A stretch of 64,000 bases of DNA from Branchiostoma floridae (lineage: Eukaryota > Chordata > Leptocardii > Amphioxiformes > Branchiostomatidae). The stretch covers positions 2,288,338-2,352,337 of the forward strand of contig NC_049992.1 in the NCBI RefSeq assembly GCF_000003815.2, in the 5' to 3' direction. Shown here piece by piece: positions 51,501 through 61,200 of the stretch (its first letter is position 1; each line of letters begins with the position of its first letter). The notes under the pieces were generated by a model. The model was given only the letters and a program-made list of their open reading frames with translations, did no database searches and was not told the DNA's origin. A program made the position numbers and the translations under genes.

Positions 51501-54342
51501 GTGCTGGACTACAGGTGTGTAACTAGGTGTGGTCAAAACCGTTGCTAGGCTGGCCAGCTGTGCTAGGTTGCAGGTGAGTGTAACTAGGTGTGGTCAAGAC
51601 TGTTGCTAGGCTGGCCATCTGTGCTGGGTTACAGGTGTGTGTACATCGTCCTACGCAGGGGCATCCAATGGCAAAACATCCTGTCTGGATGTACCCTGCT
51701 GTCTCAACCGTCACTCTTAGTTCCTGTGGACGCCCCCCCCCCCCCCCACCAGCTGTCAGGCAATAAGAGAATAGGCCTTTCAGTTTTCAAAAGGGGTCCC
51801 GCATATATAAGGGTCTTGCTCATCAATATTTATAGGCAGGGCGATCAGGAACTAAGGGTGATGGTTGAGAAAGTAGGGTACATCCAGACAGGCGGTTTCG
51901 CTGTTGGATGTCCCTGCGTAGGAGGATGGTGTGTGTAACAATCTAACATTGCTTTATAATTTAAAAAAAAAATTCATTTATTGGGTGGGCCAACGATTCA
52001 TAGAATGGGTGGCATCTTCAAGGTTTAACCATTCAATATGGCAGCCATATGTATGTCATATTGATGGGAGTGTGCAAAGCGGACACAACTAATGATTATT
52101 GGGTTTTCCATGTTTGGTGTACAGTTAGTTCTGGCTGTTCCATTCCTGTTGGAGAACCCCATGGGGTACATGGTACGGTCCTTTGACCTGGGTCGCCAAT
52201 TCTTCTTCATCTGGACAGTGAACTGGCGGTTCCTCCCGGAGGACGTGTTTCTCAACCGCTACTTCCACCTGTCCTTACTGGGGCTCCACCTAGCAGCTCT
52301 CGCCATGTTTGCAGTCTACAGATGGAACAAGTGAGTGCTTCATTCAGAGCTTGAACATTCTAAATATTCTAGAAGTCATCATTAGCTTTTGTTAGAAAAA
52401 AAACCCACATAGAAATCACAAATTTGAAGGTGTTTTGTATTTTGGTGTTTTTTAATCAGTTGTTAGAGATACTAGACTAAGTATATTGCCAAAAAAAGTG
52501 AGAATATGGACGTCAAGCAAGAATTACTTTACGTCATAGTATCATATAGCTCAGGATTTCTAATGTAGAGATACAATTGAGTTTTCTTTGCAAAGTGTGC
52601 AGTTTATAAAGATTTCTATTTTGTGGAGAGGCCAAATTTCTGTTACCTTGTAGCTGTGTAACATCTTGTTGTTGTTCCCATCCAGGAAAACCCATCTTAT
52701 TGACCTGTTAAGACTGGAGGTACCTAAAAAGGAGCAGGAAGATGCCCAGCTCAGCAGCAATGATATCCTTTAAAGGAGTGTGGTGGTCTAGTGGTTAGTT
52801 ATCCTCCTTATACTAGACCAGGAAGTCAGGGTGGTCTGGTGGTCAAAGTTGAAGACACTGATTTTTTACTATAATTGTTCAAAGGATATAGTACTTCTGT
52901 GTTTGAGTAAAAACTTTCATTTGGTAGGTAAACGTGAGTTTGATTTCTGACCGAGTCATTCCAAAGACGTTAGAACTGGTACTTGCTGTTTTCTCTGCTT
53001 AGCACTCTGGGAAAGAGCTAGTATGGGAGTTGAACACACAGACTAATGCCAGCAGATTAGCCCCCTGCTGTAGTGATTGCACATTAAGTTGTGTGGACCA
53101 GGGCTACAGAAACTGACATGGGTGCTTCCCAATGTATCATCTGGTGCAGGAAGGACTTTAACCAACTGTCCAAAGCTATCTCAACCCTCAGCCTGCCAAG
53201 GCACCAAATCTGTACTTGTTACAGTGTAAGGCAGCATTTCTTTAACCACATCTTACAGATTGTGTCGGTTCTCTTCACGTCCAACTTCATCGGCCTGTGC
53301 TTCAGCCGATCGCTGCACTACCAGTTCTATGTCTGGTACTACCACACTCTGTACTATCTGCTGTGGTCCACAGATCTACCTACAGTAGTCAGGTAAGTTT
53401 TGTTTTAAGAAGCATGCAGTACAAAATATTTGATGCGGTAGTCAAGCGGACCATGGCTACTTAACACCAGAGAAGCTTTGCAGTAAACTAAATTGGAAGG
53501 ATGGATATACAGTTCCTAACCTACTTGCCTCTGAAGAGCTAACTCCAGATAAAGGACCATGCAAAACTGGAGGGATAAAAACTGCATTTAACAACAGTTC
53601 AATACAGACATGCTTTTTCGTTACAGATTTCTCATAGTTTTTGTTTGAAATCTTGTGAACTTTAGATTATTGTTCAGTAATTACCTGAAGTAGTGGGCTC
53701 TGCCTGAAACATCTGACCATTCCCAAACTCTGTTTCAGGGTTGAACAAGTTTTCTAAAATCTACTTGTCCTATCGGGCAAGCACATAAAAAATGTACTTG
53801 CCCGAACCAATTTTTCACTTGCCCAAAATTCAAATGTCACTGTTACTAGTATATGCATTTTCACTTCCAGCAATGGAATTCTCTGTAGACAATTGCTTGA
53901 TGTCTTGACTGTAAAAAGTAACAAGTATATCAAAATTGCACTAAAATCAATGGAAAAATCTTACTTGCCCGATCGGACAAGTGGGGTAGGACATGCACTT
54001 GCCCGAACAGCACTTTCACTTGCCCTGGACAATAGGGCTAGTGGACTTGTTTATCCCTGTGTTTCCTTGCATATCTTATTACCTAGATGTCGACTCTTCA
54101 TTGACTTTTAAGACTTTTAAATCAAGGTATTGTGAAGAATTTTGGTGTATAGGACTAAAGTCATGAATTTTTGTTGTTGCAGACTGTTGGTGCTAGGTGT
54201 GATAGAGATGGCGTGGAACACCTACCCTTCCACTGTGGAGAGCTCTGTCTCTCTCCATGTCTGTCATCTGGTCTTACTGGGGGCACTCTGGGTCAGAGGT
54301 CATGTGTCACAAACAGAGGGTAAGGTCAAGAAGGTCAAGTAA
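45562..54342 (+). CDS. ALG3: ALG3, dolichyl-P-Man:Man5GlcNAc2-PP-dolichol alpha-1,3-mannosyltransferase
   Basis: This ER membrane GT58 enzyme adds the first dolichol-phosphate-mannose-derived mannose to Man5GlcNAc2-PP-dolichol on the lumenal side during N-glycan precursor assembly. Nine exons: 45562-45793, 46294-46393, 48529-48676, 49158-49318, 51274-51394, 52125-52330, 52686-52762, 53257-53392 and 54183-54342 (TAA). They give 1341 bases and 446 aa, against about 438 in human. Family blocks are [10 protein letters not shown] (~78), [20 protein letters not shown] (~96-115), [44 protein letters not shown] and [20 protein letters not shown]. Many hydrophobic segments fit a polytopic protein. The C-terminus KKVK is a dilysine ER-retrieval signal. 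The start is the ATG in AAAATGCC. Intron 7 is AT-AC. Introns 2, 4 and 5 carry splice-junction minisatellites. Confidence 0.97.
45995..46255. repeat. MITE in ALG3 intron 1
   Basis: The inverted ends are TAGTTCACCTTTATTCGCGG and GAATAAAGGTGAACTA, continuing with GGAACCTATATCCGTTGTTT and its complement, an arm of about 40 bases. It has no coding capacity. Confidence 0.85.
46728..48528 (+). repeat. minisatellite made of the ALG3 exon 3 acceptor (about 26 decoy copies)
   Basis: A unit of about 67 bp consists of intron sequence ATATAAAACCCTGTTTCCCAG (acceptor) followed by exon-like bases encoding [15 protein letters not shown] and then TGA. It is repeated about 26 times, and the 27th copy (48529 onward) is the true exon 3, which continues ITGHGANIR instead of stopping. 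Because the unit is often a multiple of three, long artificial open frames arise (46894-47283, 47454-48170, and minus-strand 47411-47788). Sequence between copies is highly uniform. Confidence 0.95.
49319..50418 (+). repeat. minisatellite made of the ALG3 exon 4 end and donor (about 19 decoy copies)
   Basis: Module A is GACAAGCACTGGGCCTGGGG plus CTGCTTCTGGTACAG|GTGA, which encodes [11 protein letters not shown] and a consensus donor. Module B is a roughly 31-base variant such as GACAATATCTACAGGTACTG plus TACAGGTGA. A and B alternate irregularly, with about 19 A copies after the real exon end at 49318. The long minus-strand frame 49445-50425 is an artefact of this array. Confidence 0.95.
50558..51084. 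repeat. MITE flanked by TTAA, copy 2 (ALG3 intron 4)
   Basis: It has the same termini and interior as 23198-23729 (TTAAAGGGGCATTCCACTC ... GAGTGGAATGCCCCTTTAA). Confidence 0.8.
51395..51635 (+). repeat. minisatellite made of the ALG3 exon 5 end and donor (four decoy copies)
   Basis: A unit of about 60 bp (GTCAAGACTGTTGCTAGG, CTGGCCATCTGTGCTGGG, CTACAG|GTGTGTAACTAGGT) repeats after the true exon end at 51394. Copies alternate between a GCAG|GTGAGT donor and an ACAG|GTGTGT donor, so the higher-order unit is a dimer. Confidence 0.92.
51644..51928. repeat. fold-back MITE in ALG3 intron 5
   Basis: The left arm CATCGTCCTACGCAGGGGCA and CCTGTCTGGATGTACCC pair with the right arm GGGTACATCCAGACAGG and TGTCCCTGCGTAGGAGGATG. 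It directly follows the exon 5 minisatellite. A C homopolymer lies inside. Confidence 0.8.
52763..53256 (+). other. AT-AC (U12-type) intron 7 of ALG3
   Basis: The intron starts ATATCCTTT, the exact U12 AT-AC 5' splice consensus, and ends TCTTAC. A branch-site match TTCTTTAAC lies at 53238-53246, one base off TTCCTTAAC, and its A is 11 bases from the 3' end. Joining the exons gives [13 protein letters not shown], which lines up with the family's NQIVSTLFTSNF. No GT donor gives that protein, since TAA follows at 52770. Confidence 0.88.
53725..54060. repeat. dispersed repeat rich in CTTGCCCGA words (ALG3 intron 8)
   Basis: The words CTTGTCCTATCGGGCAAG, ACTTGCCCGAACC, ACTTGCCCGATCGGACAAGT and ACTTGCCCGAACAG recur, many being self-complementary. 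It has no coding capacity. Confidence 0.6.
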
Positions 54343-55082
54343 CATGTCTGTGAGGGTGTGATGGGGGTTTTACAGGAAGTTGCAGAAAAAAGTGTTAATT
54401 GTAAGCATCTTTGTTAGAGATTATTATAGTTATTTTTAGTATTCGTACATGGAATCTCAGGTTAATTTTTCGTCATCGCCAATTTTTTGTCTTCAAAGGA
54501 AGACTCTTATTCATTATTTTGTATAAAGAATTTTGTTTAATATGTGCAATTTAATCAGTTGTCTTAAACTGTCATCTGTCTTGACTCAACCTCATCAACA
54601 GTTCTATCGATACCGTGGTTCATTTTGAAGCTGTAGGGCTGATTGATAAGGATTTTACTCTTGTCACCATTTACCGAAGGAGGCAATAGATATTTTTCAT
54701 GAGCAAAGATAATTGTTTTCTTAAATGTTTCAGCACAAATAAGAATATCCATAAAGAAGTAAAAAAAAAACAGTTCATGTCCGTGGTACTGTTTCTGTTA
54801 TTGTTATTAGAACAGTTGTGTTAAGAGCATTAAAATTGGATTGCTTGAAAAGACACTTGAATAGGACTCGTCTTAAAGTTCTTATCAAAGTTTTCACTAA
54901 GCCAAAATCATGACATAAGTTAATATAAAAATAAATGCTGAGGGAGGCATGAGGTTCCACTTCACCACAATCACCATGACGGTGGCGCCAGTGATGCAAC
55001 CAGTTGAAGCCTTCTTGTTCATACCCTGAGTAATGAATGAGAAGGAAGGAAAGGAGTGCCTTGACAGTTTGGGATATGACTA

Positions 55083-55232
55083 ATCTCCAAGCAGATCTTG
55101 CAGTGGCATAAGATAGTATCATAAGCTGGGGAAGGAGTTCAGCCAGAAGAGTTTCATTGTCCACCGCCAACTAAACTCCGTCTCCAGCTTATGATACTAT
55201 CTTATGCCACCGTAAGATCTGCTTTGAGATAA
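55083..55232. repeat. fold-back MITE (GGCATAAGATAGTAT family), copy 1
   Basis: The left arm AATCTCCAAGCAGATCTTGC then GGCATAAGATAGTATCATAA pairs with the right arm TTATGATACTATCTTATGCC then GTAAGATCTGCTTTGAGAT. Confidence 0.85.
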
Positions 55233-56667
55233 GTATATGACTGCTTACCTGCCTAAGTGCCTAGGTCAGGGATGGGCTTCTTTGTTCCTCTCTGTGAGGC
55301 TACCTCTAATACAACTAATCAAATAGAATTAGCAGTGCTCTGTACAACCCCAAACCCTAGTTCTTCATCATTGAAGTGTCATGATGTTTAAGTAAAAAGG
55401 CTAACAACGTTTTGTAATATTTTGTACAGTTTATTTGGTTTCACCACCTTGATTATAGTGGAACATCTGGCTGACAATTTTCCTGGCTTTTTTAGTGCAA
55501 CATTTCACAAAGTTGGTCACGATTTTCACTGGACAATTCACAAAGCTGTGGACCCTTCATTGTTAGCTCTACAGGGCCACGGGATCCATTACTGATTAGG
55601 TGTATACAGAAATGAATCTCCCCCTCCCATACACATGTAATGTACAAGCCGGTGCATTGGTATACTTCGAAAGCAATTCTCTGACGTAACTTGCTTTAAC
55701 GTCATTAGGAGAAGAAACGACTTACTTTAATATGCGTCAAACATATGTTTTATGTACTCAAGTAGAAATATACATCTTAACAATATTATCAAAATTGTAG
55801 AAGACTTGACTGGCTTAATGATCTGAACTGAATGATAGTTATGTACATACCTCAATAACCTCATCAACATATTTTGGCTTCCATCCTCCACTATAGCATT
55901 TTTCTTGGACAAAGCGGCACATATGGAAAAGGACTTCGCTCTACAGTTTTTCTTATTCCAAAACAAAAACAGATTATTTTTTACTCACTCTATAAAATGC
56001 AAACATTTATCAATGGCCCAATGCCTGAAGATCAAAGCGTGCCATTCACAGTTTGATGCCCTGGTTTTCATTTTCAATCCATTACAAGTCTCAACATAAG
56101 TGACACGACAGTACTATATTTTCTAGGTTACATGGCCAAGTCTGAAGCATCTTTCACAAAAACATGTATAACTTGTTGTATCAATAATAACTTCTAAAGT
56201 GTGCCTCTAGATTATGCCAAATATGGAAAATATCTTGCTGTATAAATCGTCAGTAAAACACGTCATTTTGCTGATAGAGAGATTATAAGACATCCTGACG
56301 TTCAAAAACATTATCAAGGACAAACGTCACAACTAACCTAGGAGAATGTAAGCTTGACATATGATATATCCTATATTATGTCTCCTTCAAACCCTTCTGG
56401 ACAAATCTCTGGGTTTGTTCTAAATTCTGGGTGTGACCAGTGCTATCCGACATTGATTACAGTAATACAGAAACAACTGGGTACAAAGTTGTCTTATGTA
56501 GCCACTAGCGCCTTAAAGACAAACGCTAGTTCATTATACCAACACTCTACTAACCCGCAAGAGGCAAAACGCAACTACAAATGTACTCCGAGTCTTACAT
56601 TGGCACCACATTTTTGCCAAGTAGAAAATAATGTTTCCACCCCTCCAGCCTGGCAGGTTTGGTATGT

Positions 56668-56830
56668 TTAGAGTTTGAGTTTATTTATTCGCACGTAGAA
56701 CACAAAAACAGAGAAATGTACATTGGATAAAACAAATACTGTGCGGGAGGAAGGGAGGAAGCCTAACGGCTTATGCGAGCTATCCTCCTATAACGTATGC
56801 AATTCTAATGAAATAATTGAGGTGATAAAC
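56668..56830 (+). repeat. LINE 3'-end fragment, same family as 19800-25503
   Basis: TTTATTTATTCGCACGTAGA, CTGTGCGGGAGGAAGG and AGCCTAACGGCTTATG match, in order, the UTR at 19805-19920 (TTTATTTATTTGCACATAAA ... CTGTGCGAGAGGGAGG ... AAAAGGCTTATGGGAG). Confidence 0.65.
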
Positions 56831-56982
56831 TGTTCCAGTGACGTATTGACCAATCACATTCAGCAACCCTGTTTCGAACAGTGCACTACGTACGGTCCGC
56901 GTAACAGGCTGGGTTGATGCATTGCTTTAGATTCAATAGAGATTCAGATTCAATACGGAAGCTTTTAACTATAATGGTAAGT

Positions 56983-57082
56983 NNNNNNNNNNNNNNNNNN
57001 NNNNNNNNNNNNNNNNNNNNNNNNNNNNNNNNNNNNNNNNNNNNNNNNNNNNNNNNNNNNNNNNNNNNNNNNNNNNNNNNNN
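56983..57082. other. assembly gap (100 N)
   Basis: Exactly 100 unknown bases, the conventional placeholder for a gap of unknown size. Confidence 1.
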
Positions 57083-57187
57083 CCCCTAGCGTAGTATTTA
57101 CTCTATTGGACCAATTTCTACAATTAGACCACCAAACCACGAAGCCTGGTAGAGGCTAACATGTAGTAACTGTGGGGAACTATTTGA

Positions 57188-57359
57188 GTAATCTCCTAGC
57201 AGATCCTACGATGGCATAAGATAGTACTAAACCAAGGAGTGTAGTCAGCTAAGAGGTGTACATTTGCCATGTAGCTAAACACACTCCTAAGCCGGCTTCA
57301 CTCCTCTGGCAGCTTTTGATACTATCTTAGGATACCGTAGGATCTGCTTGGCGATTACT
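57188..57359. repeat. fold-back MITE (GGCATAAGATAGTAT family), copy 2
   Basis: The ends GTAATCTCCTAGCAGATCCT and AGGATCTGCTTGGCGATTAC are inverted matches, with GGCATAAGATAGTACTA against ATACTATCTTAGGATACC inside. Confidence 0.85.
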
Positions 57360-57399
57360 ACTTGAGTCGAAAGTGGAGCACAGCTTGCGCAATCTCTAT

Positions 57400-57690
57400 C
57401 TCACCGTGTATCTCGGACGTCACATCTCTGTAGGCACATAGCTAAGCTCAAACAACAAGCGATTCCCACCGCATTTCGACACACTGTAAGGCTCTGTACA
57501 ATGCAGCGTTTGAATGTGTTGCAAATATTCTTTTGACAACTAGCGATTTTGACCGCCACTGCACACATGTGAAAGCTTTGTACAATGCAGCTTTTTGTAC
57601 GGGTTTTCATCACCAATGCACACAATTCTTTAAGGCTTTGTACAGAGCATGTTTTTTGGAACGGCATATTCGTTCTTTACATACAGTTCA
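57400..57690. repeat. degenerate ~75-bp tandem repeat
   Basis: CTCTGTACAATGCAGCGTTT, GCTTTGTACAATGCAGCTTT and GCTTTGTACAGAGCATGTTT recur at about 57490, 57565 and 57640. Confidence 0.5.
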
Positions 57691-58283
57691 ATTCACAAGA
57701 CAATTACTGAGCTTGTCCTCGCTCAACATCGGCAGCGACGTCACTACATATAGGCCTTAACTGCATTCATTTCATTTCATTGATTTTTTTTACATGTAAA
57801 ATCACACTTGACCTCTCATTGGCATCCGTATGTTTCTGTATCACTTTCCGTAGCCGTGAGACACTGAAGAAGCTACCGATGGTCTTTCGAGACGGAAAGA
57901 GCCAAAGAAGGTACATCAGAAAAGCTTACAAGAAGTAGGCTACTGCTCATATCACAGCGCTATGAGCACAGGGATCTATTAAACCTTAAGTTGTCCGATG
58001 CCCAAAGGTGGCCCCAGACATCTACCAGCTACCATATAAATGCAAAACAACACAGTATGGTAAAGCAGTTGTTCTGGCCACTGACGTTTCATTACGTCTG
58101 CATATCTAGCCACCTTCATTGTTTACATGTCCTCTTGGCGTGGAAACATTTTGTTGGATTCCTAGCAGATCCGACAATTGATAAAGTTTTTCCAGGAGCA
58201 GAACTGTTTGAAGATGACTCCAGCCGCTTGTATCAAACCTGGCAGAAGGAAGAAGAGAAGGAGAAGGGTGAGAGACGCGAGCC

Positions 58284-61200
58284 TCATCGCAAGAGGACCA
58301 GCACCTCCATGGCGGCAGCTTTCAGGCTGAGCATGTCCCATCCCCTTGGCAACGCGTTCTCGTTCGTTGCTAGCCACGTCTCGGCTTTTCCCGCCATGAG
58401 CTCCCACTCCTCAAACAGCCGCACGCACTTCTTCTCCAGCCAGCCCAGCGCCACCAGAGTCGCCCAGAACCGCGATTTCGTCGACTCCATGTCGTTTGAT
58501 TCTTGCGTCACGCTCTCTTCTTTGTCCTCGTCGTCCGCGCAGTTCCCGCCAAAATTGTTCTCCTCTGTCGTCTGCGCGGTCGTCTGTGATTGGTTGAAAA
58601 GCGCGGGAGAGACGGTTTTCCAGGACTCGTTCAGCTCCTGCCACATCATCTTTTTCAAGTTCTTGGCCTCGTTGTTCGTGCCGTTTTTCTTGTGTCTCCT
58701 ACCGAAGTTCCAGCAGTGCGTCGTGTTGTCGTCGGAATCGCGTCGGGCGATCTCGGCGGACCCGAACCTTCCCGACGGGTGCTCGTGCCTGTCGAACATC
58801 GGGCATGCGCGGTACAGCGTTTCCAAGGGGATGTCGATGACGTCAGAGAATGACGTGTCCAGTTGCCAGGCGCCGTCCGCCATCTGTAGCTCCACCAGTC
58901 GCGCGAACTTCCCGCTCACTGGGATCAGCTCTCCTCCCAGGACGGGTCTGGGAGAAACAAAAATTCATTATTAGACTTCATATAAATCCAATGGACGATA
59001 TTTTCAAGAGGCCCTAATATATAATGACTGTGTAAAAAGGATAACGTCAAATGTAGCTAGCTTCGTAGTCAGGAGCCTTGATTTTGCAATCAGGAGCCTT
59101 GACATATGTCCTCAATTTTAGACATTTTCTTTCGATATCAAGAGAAGCATCATTTTGTGGTACCGGTAGGAAAACGTACATATCGAGCACTGTCATTCTT
59201 ATGGTACCCATCTAGCCACTTATTGTCTTTAAAATGTTTGTTAACATTTTGGCAATTTATGCAGAATCATCCATGATCTATTGGGTCAGATTTAGCCGCT
59301 GCGCTACTTGATTCTGCATTTGTCTATCCAGCATAACTGTTCCCAGGGTTTCCAAGTCTCACCTGTACATGGGTTTCTTGGAAGGAGTGGTTCCGGAGGG
59401 GAGCAGCTTGGAGAAGGAGCCGAACTTGGCGAGGATGAACCTCTCGGCCCTGTGGAGGTCTGGCCCCGCAGGCAGACTGGCGGACGGGCCGGGCGCCTTC
59501 TCCATGCTGTGCCGCTTCCGCAGGAGGCTCTCTGCAACAGGTTCATACTACCATATTAACAAGGGATCACGACTGTTTCCAGAGAGTTTGTTTGATTGTT
59601 TGAACCTTTATCCATTAATGAAAGCTCAAATCGGCCTACAGGCCGCTTTTCATTGAGGTCGTGAGGTAAGAGGCAAGCCAAAGCCCCCCCCCCCCCCCGC
59701 CATGGGTCAGACAAAGTATATACACTCAGTTTACATCATTTAAAATCCTAAAGAGTTATAAGTTTATATACACAAATTTACATACAAAGTACATGGTACA
59801 AAATGCACAATAGTGAGTGCTGCTACACGATTCGATCCGCTCATTTCGGTCGTAGTCTTTGGCATCTGGTTCAACATGACAACCCTATCCCAGGAATTTT
59901 TGCGCCCTTTCCCAATGGCAATGCCAATGAAATGGCATGTAAATTGGATTCTTTCTCTGGATTCATGAAGGCAGGCAAAATCAGTGGGATGTTTTTTTGT
60001 TGACCAGACAGGGACAGAAGCTTACAGTGCCAGGGAAACCTGTCCTGAGAGAGATTGGTGAACAGGTTAGGAGTACATCCAAGAAGGTCGTGTTAGGTCT
60101 GATAGAATGGTTTGTATATTTGTTTAAAGGAAAGCTATTGCAGCTTTTCTTGGGTGTATACATATAAGAAAAAAAGGCCTAAGGAATAAATGACTTCAAG
60201 GAAAGAATCTACAGTGAATTTTAGAATTTAAAACAAATTTGATGATACTTGATAAAAAAAGATACAGAGTGTCAGGAAAAAGTATTTTCTTCCAAAAATT
60301 GAATGAGGTCACAAAATGCCGCGACGTATTTTGCGGCAAAGCAATAGGCGATATCTGTGTGTATAAAATCCTTCATATTGTGCCCACCATTCTTTTCCCT
60401 TTTCTCAAATCACTGTGATGTACCTCAAGTGTACATTTCGGTGATCGATACGTCCCGTGTTCCTTGACCTTGTCATACATATGTGACAGCGCCACACACG
60501 AACTTCTGTCGATGGTGACTCAACGTCAACGATGCCCTATATTTTCCTTACATCCCTCTCCTATATATTTCTCACGTTTCCCTTCCATCCCTCCATCCCT
60601 CCCTAACTCACCGTCTATGGATGAGAAGCTGTGCCTGTCTGAGTGCCCGGATGTGACGGTGAGGTGGTTGAGTGACGGGGCCGACCCGTGGAAGGGGCAG
60701 CTGTGGAGGCCTGGAGAGCGCAACCACGTTTAGACATGCACTTAGCAAACAAACCGCAAGGAGACGCACGGGCACACTGGGAGAGCCATTTTTTTCTCCA
60801 GGTGTATATGTTAGTAATTTTATCACAAAAAATCGATTTACTACTTACTACATGTTTTTTACATAAAATAACATATATAATATAATAAAATAATAATATA
60901 TACTCATAGACTTATCAGCAGACTTTTACTTTAAAAAATGTAAATAGTAAATGGATTTTATGACAAAATTTACTAGTGGTACCTAATTTCTTTAAATGTA
61001 GAATTTTTAGAACTAAACATTTAACAACTGCAATCCTTTATTTTTGTTTGTAGCAAATATTCATCACACGGCCCCCAGTGTGTCTACCTCCACATGCCTC
61101 CTAGCGGTTTCGCTAATTGTTGTTTCTTGTTATTCAAACTCCACTTAGTAGATTTAAATTCGTGCTTAATGAAAAAAGTCTTTTGTTAACCTCCTTGGTG

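Larger units (their letters stand above)
54343..58283. other. intergenic region between convergent ALG3 and VWA5A-like genes
   Basis: No gene is recognised apart from repeats listed separately. It must hold the ALG3 and VWA5A-like 3' UTRs. A 26-codon plus-strand open end after an acceptor-like site at 57856-57939 is too short to call. Confidence 0.5.

Noticed and set aside
52775..52850. tRNA-like words GGTGGTCTAGTGGTTAG in ALG3 intron 7
   Set aside because: It resembles an A box but there is no B box or cloverleaf. At most it is an old SINE scrap.
53091..53396. Extended exon frame upstream of ALG3 exon 8
   Set aside because: The AT-AC boundary at 53256/53257 restores the conserved protein exactly. 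The upstream residues do not resemble ALG3.
57856..57939. Short plus-strand end reading SRETLKKLPMVFRDGKSQ and a stop, after an acceptor-like CCGTAG
   Set aside because: Only 26-28 codons, no partner exon, ALG3 already has its own stop, and no family is recognised.
58162..58853. Plus-strand and alternative-frame open frames over the last VWA5A-like exon
   Set aside because: They are shadows of the minus-strand exon 58284-58947, which alone shows the conserved WATLVALGWLE and EEWEL blocks.
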